64,000 bases of DNA, taken from CAMTVQ01 sp947085255. GTDB lineage: Bacteria > Bacteroidota > Bacteroidia > Sphingobacteriales > Sphingobacteriaceae. Location: positions 124,001-188,000 of the forward strand of contig CAMTVQ010000002.1 in assembly GCA_947085255.1 (NCBI GenBank), in the 5' to 3' direction. A program made the translations under genes and the position numbers. Shown here one piece after another: positions 16,922 through 25,224 of this stretch (within the stretch, counting starts at the first letter, position 1; each line of letters begins with the position of its first letter). The notes under the pieces are model-generated. The model saw nothing but the letters and a program-made list of their open reading frames with translations, was not told where the DNA came from and made no database searches.

Positions 16922-17650
16922 ATGGAAACACCTGTTGTAGCTGTAGCTCACCTAAAAAAATCGTTTGGCAATAATCCTGTTTTGGTAGACCTTAACTTAA
17001 GTATCCAAAAGGGAGAGAACTTAGTGGTGTTTGGCAAATCAGGGAGTGGTAAATCGGTACTTATAAAATGCTTGGTGGGGCTTATTGAACCCGATGAAGG
17101 CACAATTACAGTGCTTGGTAAAAATGTACTAGGCCTAAAAGAAGATGCGCTAAACCTATTACGCAAAAAAGTGGGTTTTTTATTTCAAAGTGCCGCATTG
17201 TACGACTCGATGACGGTGAGAGAGAACTTAGAGTTTCCGTTACGCGATTTAAAAAAACTATCGAAAGCAGAAACAACCACTTTAGTAGAAGAAGTATTAA
17301 AAAATGTAGGTCTCGAAGCGGCTATAGACAAAATGCCCTCCGAATTATCAGGAGGAATGAGAAAGCGAGTAGGACTTGCACGTACACTCATATTAAAACC
17401 AGATATCATCCTTTACGACGAGCCTACAACAGGGTTAGATCCTATTACCTCCAGAGAAATTAGCCAGCTGATTTTAGACGTGCAGAAAAAATACAATACC
17501 GCTGCTATTATTATTACCCATGATGTGGAGTGCGCACGTATTACCTCCAACAGAATGATGATTATAAAAGACGGAACATCCGTTGCCGAAGGAACTTTTA
17601 AAGAATTAGCCGCATCGAAAGACGAGTGGGTACGCTCATTTTTCGAATAA
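16922..17650 (+). CDS. mlaF: MlaF-type ABC transporter ATP-binding protein
   Basis: 242 residues, the normal size for a free ATPase subunit. The Walker A GKSGSGKSV is near residues 39-47, the Q-loop LFQSAALYDSMTVREN around 89-104, the signature LSGGMRKRVGLAR around 138-150 and Walker B ILYDEPTTGLDP around 161-172. The SGGMRKRV signature is characteristic of the MlaF subgroup. It powers the adjacent MlaE permease. It sits between mlaE (6 bp) and mlaD (18 bp). Confidence 0.93.
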   Translation: METPVVAVAHLKKSFGNNPVLVDLNLSIQKGENLVVFGKSGSGKSVLIKCLVGLIEPDEGTITVLGKNVLGLKEDALNLLRKKVGFLFQSAALYDSMTVRENLEFPLRDLKKLSKAETTTLVEEVLKNVGLEAAIDKMPSELSGGMRKRVGLARTLILKPDIILYDEPTTGLDPITSREISQLILDVQKKYNTAAIIITHDVECARITSNRMMIIKDGTSVAEGTFKELAASKDEWVRSFFE

Positions 17651-17668
17651 GCTTAAAAAATAGAACTC

Positions 17669-18391
17669 ATGCAAAATACAACAACTAACAAATTGAAATT
17701 GGGAATATTTGTTTCCATCGGTATCGCATTATTTATAGCTGGTATTTACCTTATAGGTCAACGACAGCAACTATTTAGCAGCACTTTTCATATAAATGGT
17801 ATATTTAAAGACATTAGTGGACTACAAGTTGGCAACAATGTGCGTTTTTCGGGTATTAATGTAGGTATTGTTGATGCTATTGACCTCATTAGCGACTCAA
17901 CTGTGCGGGTAGATATGGTGATTGACGAGAACACCCGAAAGTTTATTAAAAAAGATTCGCGGGCAATTATTGGTTCCGATGGATTGATGGGCAGTAAAAT
18001 TGTAGTAATTGTTTCGGGCAAAACGAGCAAAGAAGCAGTAACTGATAATCATACTATTGCCACCTCTCAACCTGTAAATATGGAAGAGATTTTGGCAGAT
18101 TTAAAAACAACCAGCGAAAATGCGGCTATCATTACCAGCGATTTTGCAGCCATTACGGGAAATATACGTGCAGGAAAAGGCACTATAGGCAAATTACTAA
18201 TGGATAGTTCGATGGCGAGAACCGTAGACCGAGCCCTTAATAATATTAAACAAGGTGCGGGTGGGTTTAAACAAAACATGGATGCCGCTAAAAGCAATAT
18301 TTTGCTAAAAGGCTATTACAATAAGAAAGAGCGCCAAAAGGAGAAGGACAAGGAAGTTCCTAAAGAGGAAACTCCTAAACAAGAAAAGTAA
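17669..18391 (+). CDS. mlaD: MlaD/MCE-family lipid-binding protein
   Basis: 240 residues. An N-terminal membrane anchor (about 8-27, LGIFVSIGIALFIAGIYLI) is followed by one MCE domain (about 38-122, ISGLQVGNNVRFSGINVGIV). The rest is a helical segment (about 130-215), where other family members form a tunnel, and a Lys/Glu/Pro-rich tail. MlaD forms a ring in the periplasm that feeds lipid to or from the MlaEF pump. It closes the Mla trio. A 73-bp gap leads to a BamA-like barrel gene, a plausible outer-membrane partner. Confidence 0.9.
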   Translation: MQNTTTNKLKLGIFVSIGIALFIAGIYLIGQRQQLFSSTFHINGIFKDISGLQVGNNVRFSGINVGIVDAIDLISDSTVRVDMVIDENTRKFIKKDSRAIIGSDGLMGSKIVVIVSGKTSKEAVTDNHTIATSQPVNMEEILADLKTTSENAAIITSDFAAITGNIRAGKGTIGKLLMDSSMARTVDRALNNIKQGAGGFKQNMDAAKSNILLKGYYNKKERQKEKDKEVPKEETPKQEK

Positions 18392-18464
18392 TACACTGAC
18401 CTTGGCTCGCTTCAATACAGTACACCCTGTTGCATAATTTGTAAAAAACAGGCATAAAATAACT

Positions 18465-20324
18465 ATGAGGGAATTATCTGACTATTTAAAAACACCCCGT
18501 TTTCAGATAAAATACGCTCTACTCTTTCTTATTGCAGGCATATGGGCAAGCCCAGCAGTGGCGCAGCAACCCGTTGTAAAAAAAGACTCTACCAAAGTGT
18601 ACCGCAGTATTGAGCAGTACTCCAAAAAAAGAAAAACAACCGAGTTTCTTTACCGGCTATTTTTTATTCCGGTAAGCCGCAATGCCGCCAAAAAGCCAAC
18701 TAGTTCCAACAAAAAGCTCAACAAATCGAACAGAGCGTATGAAGGAAAAATTGTGCGGCGCATTTACATTACCACACTTGACCCCTTTGGCTATTCGGTA
18801 AGCGACACCTCCGAAGTACCCGAAAATTTATTATCCAAGGCAGGCAATAGGCTGCACATACGCACACGGCAAACTGCTATTCGAAATCTGCTGCTCATGC
18901 GCAAAAACAAACCCTACGATTCGCTATTGGTAAAAGAATCCGAGCGTTTAATCCGTCGGCAATCGTACGTGCATCAGGTTATTGTTACCACACAATTGAC
19001 AGAAAAGAAGTCCGATTCTGTAGATATATTTATCCGCGTATTAGATTCTTGGAGCATTATTCCCAACGGCTATATTAGTAATTCCAGTATTGCACTTAGC
19101 CTGCAAGACAAAAACTTTTTGGGCCTGGGACACGACGTGCAAAACAATTTTTCGTCCAACAACACATCCCTAAAAAATGCCTTTAGCACCAATTACCTCA
19201 TTCCAAATATTCGTAACACCTACATCAGTTCACGCATAAAGTACCAACGCACAGAAGACAATCAGTACAATAGCAATGCGTCTATCGACCGTCCTTTCTT
19301 TTCTCCGCTTACAAAATGGGCTGCCGGAGCATACACCGGGCAAGATTTCCGCAAAACACTTACACAAATAAACGACACAACCTACCTACAGCAACAGTAC
19401 CAATTTATTACGCAAGACTACTGGGCAGGCTATGCCTACCAAATTTTTAAGCGAAATACCGAAAATGCGCGCACAACCAACCTCATATTTTCCCTTGGTT
19501 TTTCTAACGTGCGCTACAACGAGCTCCCCGAGTACGACCCTTTGCGTTTTTACACCAACGAAGATTTTTATTTATCAAAAGTAGAACTCTCTACCCGTAA
19601 ATATGTGCAGGATAAATACATTTTTAATTACGGGATAATAGAAGACGTGCCCGTGGGGATGAACTACTCGCTTACGGGTGGCTATAAGGTAAAAAATAAC
19701 GCTGGGCAATATTACTTAGGTGCGCGGGCTGCTGTGGGTAATTATATAGATTGGGGCTATCTGAGCACCAATTTGGAGTACGGCACCTTTTTTGGACCTG
19801 CTCGTTTAGAGCAAGGCGTTTTTTCGGCAGGGTTTAATTATTTTACCAATTTGTACCAAATAGGGGGGCTAAAATGGCGGCAGTTTATAAAACCTAAATT
19901 TGTAACGGGCATAAACCGCCACCCCGACGAAAGCCTAAATATTAATAACGAAAATGGCCTTCGCGGATTTAATAGCCCATTGGTATTGGGCAATCAAAAG
20001 CTAATTATCACTTTTCAAACACAATCTTACTTGCCGTGGAGCCTATTGGGTTTTCAGTTGGGGCCTTATTTTGTGTACTCGCTGGGTATAGTAGGCACGC
20101 CCGCCTCTGGGTTTAAAAATAGCCCTATATACTCTCAAATTGGCTTGGGCTTATTGGTGAAAAACAATTTCTTGGTCTTCAACCTCTTTCAAGTATCGGT
20201 GGCGTTTTATCCCGTTATTCCGGGTACGGGCAACAACGTTTTTAAGATAGATCCCACCAAAACAAGTGATATAGGATTCCTGAATTTTGATGGTGGCAAA
20301 CCTGCTGCCGTGGCGTACGACTAA
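18465..20324 (+). CDS. BamA/TamA-like outer-membrane protein (POTRA-like region plus beta-barrel)
   Basis: 619 residues with a long n-region and signal peptide ending near AVAQQ. Residues about 90-200 look like POTRA-type folds (GKIVRRIYITTLDPFGYSV, IRTRQTAIRNLLLMRKNKPYD). The remaining ~400 residues are a surface-antigen-like barrel with aromatic girdles, rich in Tyr, Asn and Phe (NNFLVFNLFQVSVAFYPVIP). This resembles the Omp85/BamA superfamily, but it is short and lacks the usual multiple POTRAs. Position after mlaD suggests a role in the same lipid route. That is inference from neighbourhood only. It could instead insert or export other proteins. Confidence 0.72.
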   Translation: MRELSDYLKTPRFQIKYALLFLIAGIWASPAVAQQPVVKKDSTKVYRSIEQYSKKRKTTEFLYRLFFIPVSRNAAKKPTSSNKKLNKSNRAYEGKIVRRIYITTLDPFGYSVSDTSEVPENLLSKAGNRLHIRTRQTAIRNLLLMRKNKPYDSLLVKESERLIRRQSYVHQVIVTTQLTEKKSDSVDIFIRVLDSWSIIPNGYISNSSIALSLQDKNFLGLGHDVQNNFSSNNTSLKNAFSTNYLIPNIRNTYISSRIKYQRTEDNQYNSNASIDRPFFSPLTKWAAGAYTGQDFRKTLTQINDTTYLQQQYQFITQDYWAGYAYQIFKRNTENARTTNLIFSLGFSNVRYNELPEYDPLRFYTNEDFYLSKVELSTRKYVQDKYIFNYGIIEDVPVGMNYSLTGGYKVKNNAGQYYLGARAAVGNYIDWGYLSTNLEYGTFFGPARLEQGVFSAGFNYFTNLYQIGGLKWRQFIKPKFVTGINRHPDESLNINNENGLRGFNSPLVLGNQKLIITFQTQSYLPWSLLGFQLGPYFVYSLGIVGTPASGFKNSPIYSQIGLGLLVKNNFLVFNLFQVSVAFYPVIPGTGNNVFKIDPTKTSDIGFLNFDGGKPAAVAYD

Positions 20325-20392
20325 CGTAAATTTTATTGCGCTTTTAAAGAAAAAATGATAGTATTGGAATAAATATGCCTTTCTTTTTGGTA

Positions 20393-20420
20393 CAAAGCCC
20401 CCTAAAACTACTGGGCTTTG
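20393..20420. repeat. Hairpin in the gap after the BamA-like gene
   Basis: CAAAGCCC (20393-20400) and GGGCTTTG (20413-20420) form an 8-bp stem with a 12-nt loop. It lacks a T-tail on either strand, so it is a weak terminator candidate or a cassette-boundary hairpin. Further on, GCATAAGTTATGC (near 20440-20452) is another short palindrome. Confidence 0.5.
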
Positions 20421-20498
20421 CGAAGGGTGTGGTATCTATGCATAAGTTATGCGTCATGCTTGGCGACAGTGCGAACTTCAAACTTTGGTGCAAGAAAT

Positions 20499-20506
20499 TA
20501 ACTTTG
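20499..20506 (+). promoter_or_regulatory. -7 promoter box for the lipoprotein-DUF1801-DUF3667 genes
   Basis: TAACTTTG is an exact match to the Bacteroidota -7 consensus TAnnTTTG and lies 20 bp before ATG 20526. A clear TTTG at the -33 position is not seen. Confidence 0.55.
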
Positions 20507-20525
20507 ACAAACAAATAATAACAAT

Positions 20526-20948
20526 ATGAAACAACTATTTATCTTAACACTTATTTGCCTAACCTTTGGTTGTGCAACGACAAAAAAATCCTTAATCAGT
20601 TCCAATATTCTGAATGGCACTTGGACACCCATCAAGCAAGAAATTGGTGGTAAAGATTTGCCGACAGTTGTTTTCCAAACCCAAAAGCTCATCATCAACG
20701 ACAGCACATATACCTTGAGTGCTGAGAGTGTGGACAAAGGCACATTGAATTATAAGGGCGGACAAATGGACATTTACGGAAAAGAAGGTGTAAATGCCAA
20801 TAAACATTTTACTGCAATCTATAATCTTGACAACGACCAGTTGACAATTTGCTACGACCTAAAAGGCGATAGTTATCCAACAAAATTTGAGACAAAATCT
20901 AAACCGACACTATTTCTTTCAGTTTTCAAAAAAGACCAAAACAAATAA
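20526..20948 (+). CDS. Lipoprotein, TIGR03067-like
   Basis: 140 residues. The signal sequence MKQLFILTLICLTFGC has a lipobox-type ending, so Cys 16 should be lipidated. The mature region (LNGTWTPIKQEIGGKDLP, IINDSTYTLSAESVDKGT, YNLDNDQLTICYDLKGD) follows the small beta-barrel pattern of TIGR03067 proteins, with the conserved LxGTW start. Function unknown. It is the first gene of accessory island B, after a 200-bp gap with two hairpins. The gene is AT-rich and differs from the codon style of the preceding operon. Confidence 0.8.
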   Translation: MKQLFILTLICLTFGCATTKKSLISSNILNGTWTPIKQEIGGKDLPTVVFQTQKLIINDSTYTLSAESVDKGTLNYKGGQMDIYGKEGVNANKHFTAIYNLDNDQLTICYDLKGDSYPTKFETKSKPTLFLSVFKKDQNK

Positions 20949-20951
20949 GCA

Positions 20952-21374
20952 ATGCCAAAAAATAAAACAACAGAAACTTCAATTAGCGTTAACGACTTCA
21001 TCAACACAATAAAAGACGAAACAAAACGAAACGACAGTTTTCATCTTATTGAGCTAATAAAAAAGCAAACAGGGTTTGAATCAAAAATGTGGGGACCAAG
21101 TATTATTGGTTTTGGTAGTTATCACTATAAGTATGACAGTGGACATGAAGGTGACAGCCCTCTTGTAGGATTTTCGCCAAGAGCATCTGCAATCACTTTG
21201 TATCTTTCAGGACACTTTGAAAAACGAGACGAGCTACTTGAAAAATTGGGTAAGCACAAGACAGACAAAGGGTGTATTTATGTAAAGAAACTTGACGACA
21301 TCAACATTGAGATACTTCAAAAAATGATAACAAACCATATCAAACATGTTCAAAAACTTTATCCCAATAAATGA
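20952..21374 (+). CDS. DUF1801 family protein (second copy)
   Basis: 140 residues. The core GFESKMWGPSIIGFGSYHYKY, the segment VGFSPRASAITLYL and the C-terminal KGCIYVKKLDDINIEILQKMI match DUF1801. The family folds like frataxin and has no known biochemical activity. It starts 3 bp after the lipoprotein stop and 14 bp before the DUF3667 gene, so the three may be one operon. The DUF1801 gene at 10157-10549 is only distantly similar and is not a recent duplicate. Confidence 0.82.
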   Translation: MPKNKTTETSISVNDFINTIKDETKRNDSFHLIELIKKQTGFESKMWGPSIIGFGSYHYKYDSGHEGDSPLVGFSPRASAITLYLSGHFEKRDELLEKLGKHKTDKGCIYVKKLDDINIEILQKMITNHIKHVQKLYPNK

Positions 21375-21388
21375 TTACATAACTATCA

Positions 21389-22144
21389 ATGACAAAATAC
21401 TGCCAAAACTGTAATTCTGAATTAAACGGAAACTTTTGTAGCCATTGCGGACAAAGTTCAGATACTCATAAAATTAATATTCACTTTTTATGGCACGACA
21501 TTCAACACGGTCTATTCCATATTGAGAAAGGAATTTTGTTTACTATAAAAGAGTTATTCACAAGACCTGGAAATTCTATCAGAGAGTTTTTACACGGCAA
21601 ACGAGTTAAACATTTCAAACCAATTTCGTTTGTCATTCTTCTTGCAGGTATTTATGGCTTGTTATCACATTATTTTGACATAAACTTATTATCCAACAAT
21701 TTTGAAGTAACAGGAAGTGGTGAGAAGTTTAACCAAACCAAAGCAACAATTGAAAATATGAGTGAGTGGATTTCTCAACATTATTCAATTTTGGTTTTAC
21801 TTCAAATTCCGATTTTTTCTATTGGGACATATCTCTGCTTTAGGAATATCGGATATAATTTTATTGAACATTTAGTTCTAAATACTTTTATTGCAGGACA
21901 AAAATTAATAATCCACATTATAGTTTTTCCTTTATATTATTTTTTCAATAATACGCCATTATTAAAAGCAACAGCACGTATTACCGATTTTATTGGATAT
22001 ACAATTGCAGTGTGGACACTTTTTCAACTATTTAATGAATTGAGTTTCCTTCAAAGATTTTGGAGGACACTATTAAGTTTACTTCTCTCGTTGACAATTG
22101 TTTTTATAATTTTGACATTAGTAAGTAAATCAATACTGAATTAA
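21389..22144 (+). CDS. DUF3667 membrane protein with N-terminal zinc ribbon
   Basis: 251 residues. The N-terminal CQNCNSELNGNFCSHCGQ is a four-cysteine zinc ribbon. A conserved soluble segment (about 30-78: LWHDIQHGLFHIEKGILFTIKEL, TRPGNSIREFLHGKR) marks DUF3667. Several hydrophobic helices follow (about 84-100, 130-150, 162-185, 200-215, 228-246), so it should sit in the inner membrane with the ribbon in the cytoplasm. Function is unknown. It is common in Bacteroidota accessory DNA. The gene is very AT-rich. Confidence 0.87.
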   Translation: MTKYCQNCNSELNGNFCSHCGQSSDTHKINIHFLWHDIQHGLFHIEKGILFTIKELFTRPGNSIREFLHGKRVKHFKPISFVILLAGIYGLLSHYFDINLLSNNFEVTGSGEKFNQTKATIENMSEWISQHYSILVLLQIPIFSIGTYLCFRNIGYNFIEHLVLNTFIAGQKLIIHIIVFPLYYFFNNTPLLKATARITDFIGYTIAVWTLFQLFNELSFLQRFWRTLLSLLLSLTIVFIILTLVSKSILN

Positions 22145-22279
22145 TGAGAACTGATAGAAATACAGCAGCTAGACACCCAAACAAATGATAGTAAACTTGA
22201 TGCTCAATAACAAGCTTCTACTAAGCCGTTGTATGGACTTCGAGCTGACAAATTCCAAACAAACATTAGCACGAACGCA

Positions 22280-22414
22280 TAACAGCGGTTTGGCAAAAAA
22301 GCGGGTTTCGTGCTACTATGACACATTTGTGGTTAATCAAACATTAGTTTTTCAAATCAAGATTTGTGGTAAAAGTCCCGCCCTTCGGGTAGCCGCAAAC
22401 CGTCAAACTGTCTA
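22280..22414. repeat. Long imperfect hairpin, attC-like element
   Basis: The left arm TAACAGCGGTTTG (22280-22292) pairs with CAAACCG (22396-22402) plus CTGTCTA (22408-22414), leaving a bulge (TCAAA) on one side. A second stem is formed by GCGGG (22301-22305) and CCCGC (22377-22381). The one-sided bulge, terminal TAACA box and ~135-bp size recall integron attC sites. No integrase gene is in the window. The 388-bp stretch 22145-22532 holds only this element and an AT-rich segment leading into the transposase. Confidence 0.5.
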
Positions 22415-22532
22415 ATAACCTATTTTTTCATATTAATATTTAACTATTTGATTGTTAGTAATTTAATAATAAAATATTTATATAATCAATTGATTGTCAG
22501 TATATTTAATTCATAATTCAGTCACAGCAATT

Positions 22533-23429
22533 ATGAAGTTTATTACAGGAAGAGACAGATCTCAAGTTCAGTTTACCACTCAGTGTTTAGATGAAACCAT
22601 CGACCAAAACAATGAAGTTCGCATTATCGACCTTTTTGTAGATAGTTTAAAGCTCTCTGAGTATGGCTTTAAGATGGATTTTATTGAAAATGGTCGCCCT
22701 GCTTATCATCCTGCCGATTTATTAAAGCTCTTTATTTATGGCTATTTAAATTGTATGCGTTCTTCTCGTGTGTTAGAAAAAGAATGTGCCCGTAATCTAG
22801 AGCTCTTGTGGCTTATTAAAGGGTTAAAACCAGACCATAATACCATCTCTAACTTCAGGAGAGACAATCCTAAAGCCATTCGTAAAGTGTTTCGCGCTAC
22901 CGTTGAACTTGCCAAACATTTTAATCTTATTGGAGCCAAGCTTCTTGCTGGAGATAGCACTAAATTGAGAGCACAAAACAGCAAGAAAAACAATTTTAAT
23001 CCTAAAAAAATTGAACGCCATTTAGCGTATATAGAAAACAAGCTAGATGAATACAATGCTGCCCTGGCTTTAGATGATAATGACAAAGAAGAAATAAAAA
23101 AAGGCATAGCCCAACAAAAACAGCGTAAAGAGTTTTACAATGATTTAACCCAACAATTGGCAGTATCAGGTGAAACGCAAATCTCTACCTCTGATCCCCA
23201 GAGCAGGCAAATGATTACCCGAAATAACATTACTGAAGTAGCTTACAATGTTCAAACTACTGTTGATGCCAAACATAACCTCCCGATTGATTATAAGGTT
23301 ACCAATCAAAACGATGCTAAGGCAATGGGTGCAATGGTACGTAGAGCTAAAACAATTATTGGATCTGCCGATTTCTTGCCAGCAGAGTCTCCTTGCATAG
23401 GCGTGTGTAGAGATGGGACGCTGCGCTAA
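22533..23429 (+). pseudogene. Truncated IS1182-type transposase
   Basis: From ATG 22533 the first ~280 residues match the N-terminal and central parts of IS1182-family transposases (RPAYHPADLLKLFIYGYLN, LKPDHNTISNFRRDNPKAIR, GDSTKLRAQNSKKNNF, NVQTTVDAKHNLPIDY). Full-length relatives are about 450-520 residues. Here homology stops near IIGSADF (about 23370), and the frame runs into unrelated sequence before a stop at 23427. The C-terminal part of the DDE catalytic domain is missing, so it cannot act on its own. The upstream ATG at 22494 is not used because the family N-terminus starts MKFITGRDRSQ. Confidence 0.85.
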
Positions 23430-23524
23430 TTTAACAACTCACGGTCTCTTCTTACAGCCGAGTTCAGCATGCGCCTTTATACAACCCTGCGTAGGAAGAT
23501 GTCGAACAGCAGAGACGCTGGCAA
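23376..23524. repeat. 149-bp non-coding segment bounded by inverted repeats at the transposase break
   Basis: TTGCCAGC (23376-23383) and GCTGGCAA (23517-23524) are perfect 8-bp inverted ends, followed inward by related GTCTC/GAGAC blocks. The interior is noticeably more GC-rich than the flanks and has no convincing gene. It begins within a few bases of where transposase homology stops, so it may be the insertion that broke the IS or an attC-like cassette end. Confidence 0.55.
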
Positions 23525-23551
23525 CTCGAAAAAACTCCGTACTTTTAATTC

Positions 23552-24013
23552 ATGAAACAACGATTGTACATAGATACATCTGTTTTCGGTGGCTACTTTG
23601 ACGAGGAGTTTGAAGCCTTTACTAAGCCATTGTTTGACAGAATATTGAAAGGTGAATTTGTAATCTTTTTCTCCACTGTAACGCAGGAGGAGTTGACAGA
23701 TGCACCTAAAAATGTGCAAGAATTGGTTAAAACCTTAAAAAAGGAGAATACGGAATTTATTGAGGAAACTGGCGAGGCAGTCGAATTGGCAAGTCAATAC
23801 ATTGCCGAGAAAGTCGTCGGACAGACAAGCTATGCAGACTGTTTGCATATTGCTTTGGCGACAATTCATCACGCAGACTATTTAATTAGTTGGAATTTCA
23901 AGCATATTGTAAATGTTCAGCGCATCCGAGGTTACAATTCAATCAATATCCGACAAGGATACCAACAGTTAGAAATTCGTTCACCAAGAGATTTAATGAA
24001 TTATGAAAACTAA
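23552..24013 (+). CDS. PIN-domain ribonuclease, probable toxin
   Basis: 153 residues. The N-terminal YIDTSVFGGYFDEE carries the first acidic metal ligand (Asp 8). An acidic residue lies near TVTQEELTDAP (about 50), and SYADCLHIALATIHHADYLISWNFKHI (about 108-134) contains the later conserved Asp and the typical SWNFKH. These are the Mg-binding residues of PIN ribonucleases, the toxins of VapBC-like systems. A 49-residue gene overlaps its 3' end and is its likely antitoxin, giving a toxin-first order. The pair sits beside a broken transposase in accessory DNA. Confidence 0.88.
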   Translation: MKQRLYIDTSVFGGYFDEEFEAFTKPLFDRILKGEFVIFFSTVTQEELTDAPKNVQELVKTLKKENTEFIEETGEAVELASQYIAEKVVGQTSYADCLHIALATIHHADYLISWNFKHIVNVQRIRGYNSINIRQGYQQLEIRSPRDLMNYEN

Positions 24014-24152
24014 AAAAACATTTGACGCAGTTTTGTTCATGCGTGAACAACGTGAAAAATTAAGCGAGAAATTATCTAAAATGACAAAGGAGGAGATAGT
24101 TGAATATTTCCGAATTAGACGTTTAGAAAATCAAGTGAAGCCCTGTGCCTAA
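24003..24152 (+). CDS. Small antitoxin-like partner of the PIN protein
   Basis: A 49-residue frame starts at ATG 24003 and overlaps the PIN stop by 11 bp. The sequence is charged and helical (MREQREKLSEKLSKMTKEEI, EYFRIRRLEN), as in the short partner proteins encoded directly after this PIN subfamily. No DNA-binding fold is obvious in so short a protein. Its role as antitoxin is inferred from size, overlap and charge. The stop lies inside a GCCTAACAGCG sequence that resembles the left end of the attC-like hairpin at 22280. Confidence 0.7.
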   Translation: MKTKKTFDAVLFMREQREKLSEKLSKMTKEEIVEYFRIRRLENQVKPCA

Positions 24153-24219
24153 CAGCGCCTTATAGCATTTAGGGCGACGAATAACCTCACATATTATTCC
24201 CCATAGCCTACCTCCAATG

Positions 24220-24283
24220 TGTGAAACATGTAAGCTATTTCTCAACTTGTATAACTCCATTCCTGCAACTGTGCCCACCTTTG
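24220..24283 (+). promoter_or_regulatory. Composite 21-bp direct-repeat promoter, copy 5
   Basis: TGTGA at 24220, TGTAAG at 24229-24234, TATAAC at 24250-24255, and the -7-like box CACCTTTG at 24276-24283. It precedes a three-gene unit starting at ATG 24324. The sequence 24153-24219 holds a short GC-rich hairpin (CGCC...GGCG near 24156-24178) and no gene. Confidence 0.7.
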
Positions 24284-24323
24284 GATAGTAATAAACAGTC
24301 ACCGTTTTATTAAAAAAGAGGCA

Positions 24324-24605
24324 ATGGAAAAACAGCAACAACACACCCGCAGTCAGCAGGCTGATAGCGTGTCGAATCAACCAAAAGAGGGAAAAGAAGA
24401 GACAGAAAAAAATCCCAATCATCCTTCCATCCATCCATTTACCCCTGCAAAACCTGATAAAAACCCGGATCCTACTAAGCCCATACCAGGAATTAACGAG
24501 CCGGAAAAAACGGATCCATCACGAATAGAGGAACCACTAAAAACAGGTCTCAACCGCAGCAAAGAAGAGCATCCCGCCATTTCTGAATTAGATAAAGACA
24601 ACTAA
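24324..24605 (+). CDS. Small Pro/Lys/Glu-rich hydrophilic protein
   Basis: 93 residues, no signal peptide or membrane helix. It is dominated by Pro, Lys, Glu, Asp, Ser and Asn (HPFTPAKPDKNPDPTKPIPG, EEPLKTGLNRSKEEH) and is probably unstructured. No domain is recognised. It is nevertheless likely to be real: it has a composite promoter 41 bp upstream and its stop overlaps the next start (TAATG). Unstructured hydrophilic proteins are often made under desiccation or general stress, but that function is not shown here. Confidence 0.65.
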   Translation: MEKQQQHTRSQQADSVSNQPKEGKEETEKNPNHPSIHPFTPAKPDKNPDPTKPIPGINEPEKTDPSRIEEPLKTGLNRSKEEHPAISELDKDN

Positions 24606-24793
24606 TGATGGCTAAGTATTCTAAAAAAGCGCAGGAAAAAATTGGCGAGGTGATGCACGAGTTCAAGCATGGGGAATTAAAATCGGGCAAAGACGGTAAA
24701 GGTGGTTATGTAAAAAGCCGCGAACAGGCAATAGCCATTGGCATAAGCGAAGCGCGAGAGATGGGAGCAAAAGTTCCGAAGAAAAAAAGTTAA
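24605..24793 (+). CDS. DUF6496 family small basic protein
   Basis: 62 residues; the start may be ATG 24605 or ATG 24608. The sequence KIGEVMHEFKHGELKSGKDG, then a short Gly/Lys loop, then VKSREQAIAIGISEAREMGAKVPKK is the conserved DUF6496 pattern, very basic and possibly nucleic-acid binding. Function unknown. Its start overlaps the preceding stop, so translation is coupled, and the eRF1-like gene begins 20 bp later. Confidence 0.85.
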   Translation: MMAKYSKKAQEKIGEVMHEFKHGELKSGKDGKGGYVKSREQAIAIGISEAREMGAKVPKKKS

Positions 24794-24813
24794 TCAGTTA
24801 ATTTCTACACACA

Positions 24814-25197
24814 ATGACAACAGCAAAAAAATTAGGTATTTGGATGGATCATTCAAGTGCCCATGTAATGGAATTTACAGCGAGTCCTATTCAAACAAGA
24901 ATCATTACTTCACGTGTTCCTAAAGAGGAAAAAGAGCATAATTTTGGTAAAAATGAAGGTTTAATGCACAGCAAAGAACAACATCAAGACTCCGAATATT
25001 ATAAAAAACTGGGTGAAGTGGTTAAAAACTATGAAGAGGTCATTCTTTTTGGCCCTACAGAGGCAAAGGCAGAATTACTGAACATACTAAGAGCCGATCA
25101 TCACTTCGAAAAAATAAAAATCGAGACTAAACAGACGGATAAAATGACAGAGAACCAAGAACATGCCTTTGTTAGAGACCATTTTTCGAGACACTAA
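24814..25197 (+). CDS. Conserved protein, possibly bacterial eRF1-like
   Basis: 127 residues, soluble. It opens KKLGIWMDHSSAHVMEF and has a central EEVILFGPTEAKAELLNIL that resembles domain 3 of bacterial eRF1/Pelota-like proteins, some of which are linked to ribosome rescue. The family link is tentative. The gene is common in Bacteroidota stress clusters beside DUF6496. It is the last gene of the unit driven by composite promoter copy 5. A converging oxidoreductase gene follows. Confidence 0.65.
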   Translation: MTTAKKLGIWMDHSSAHVMEFTASPIQTRIITSRVPKEEKEHNFGKNEGLMHSKEQHQDSEYYKKLGEVVKNYEEVILFGPTEAKAELLNILRADHHFEKIKIETKQTDKMTENQEHAFVRDHFSRH

Positions 25198-25224
25198 CCG
25201 CTAAAAAACAACGGATAATCGAGT

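Noticed and set aside
22185..22415. 76-codon frame across the attC-like hairpin
   Set aside because: The frame spans a hairpin and has low-complexity, non-protein-like content.
23413..23601. 62-codon frame after the transposase
   Set aside because: It covers the inverted-repeat segment and the PIN gene start; Cys-rich with no known family.
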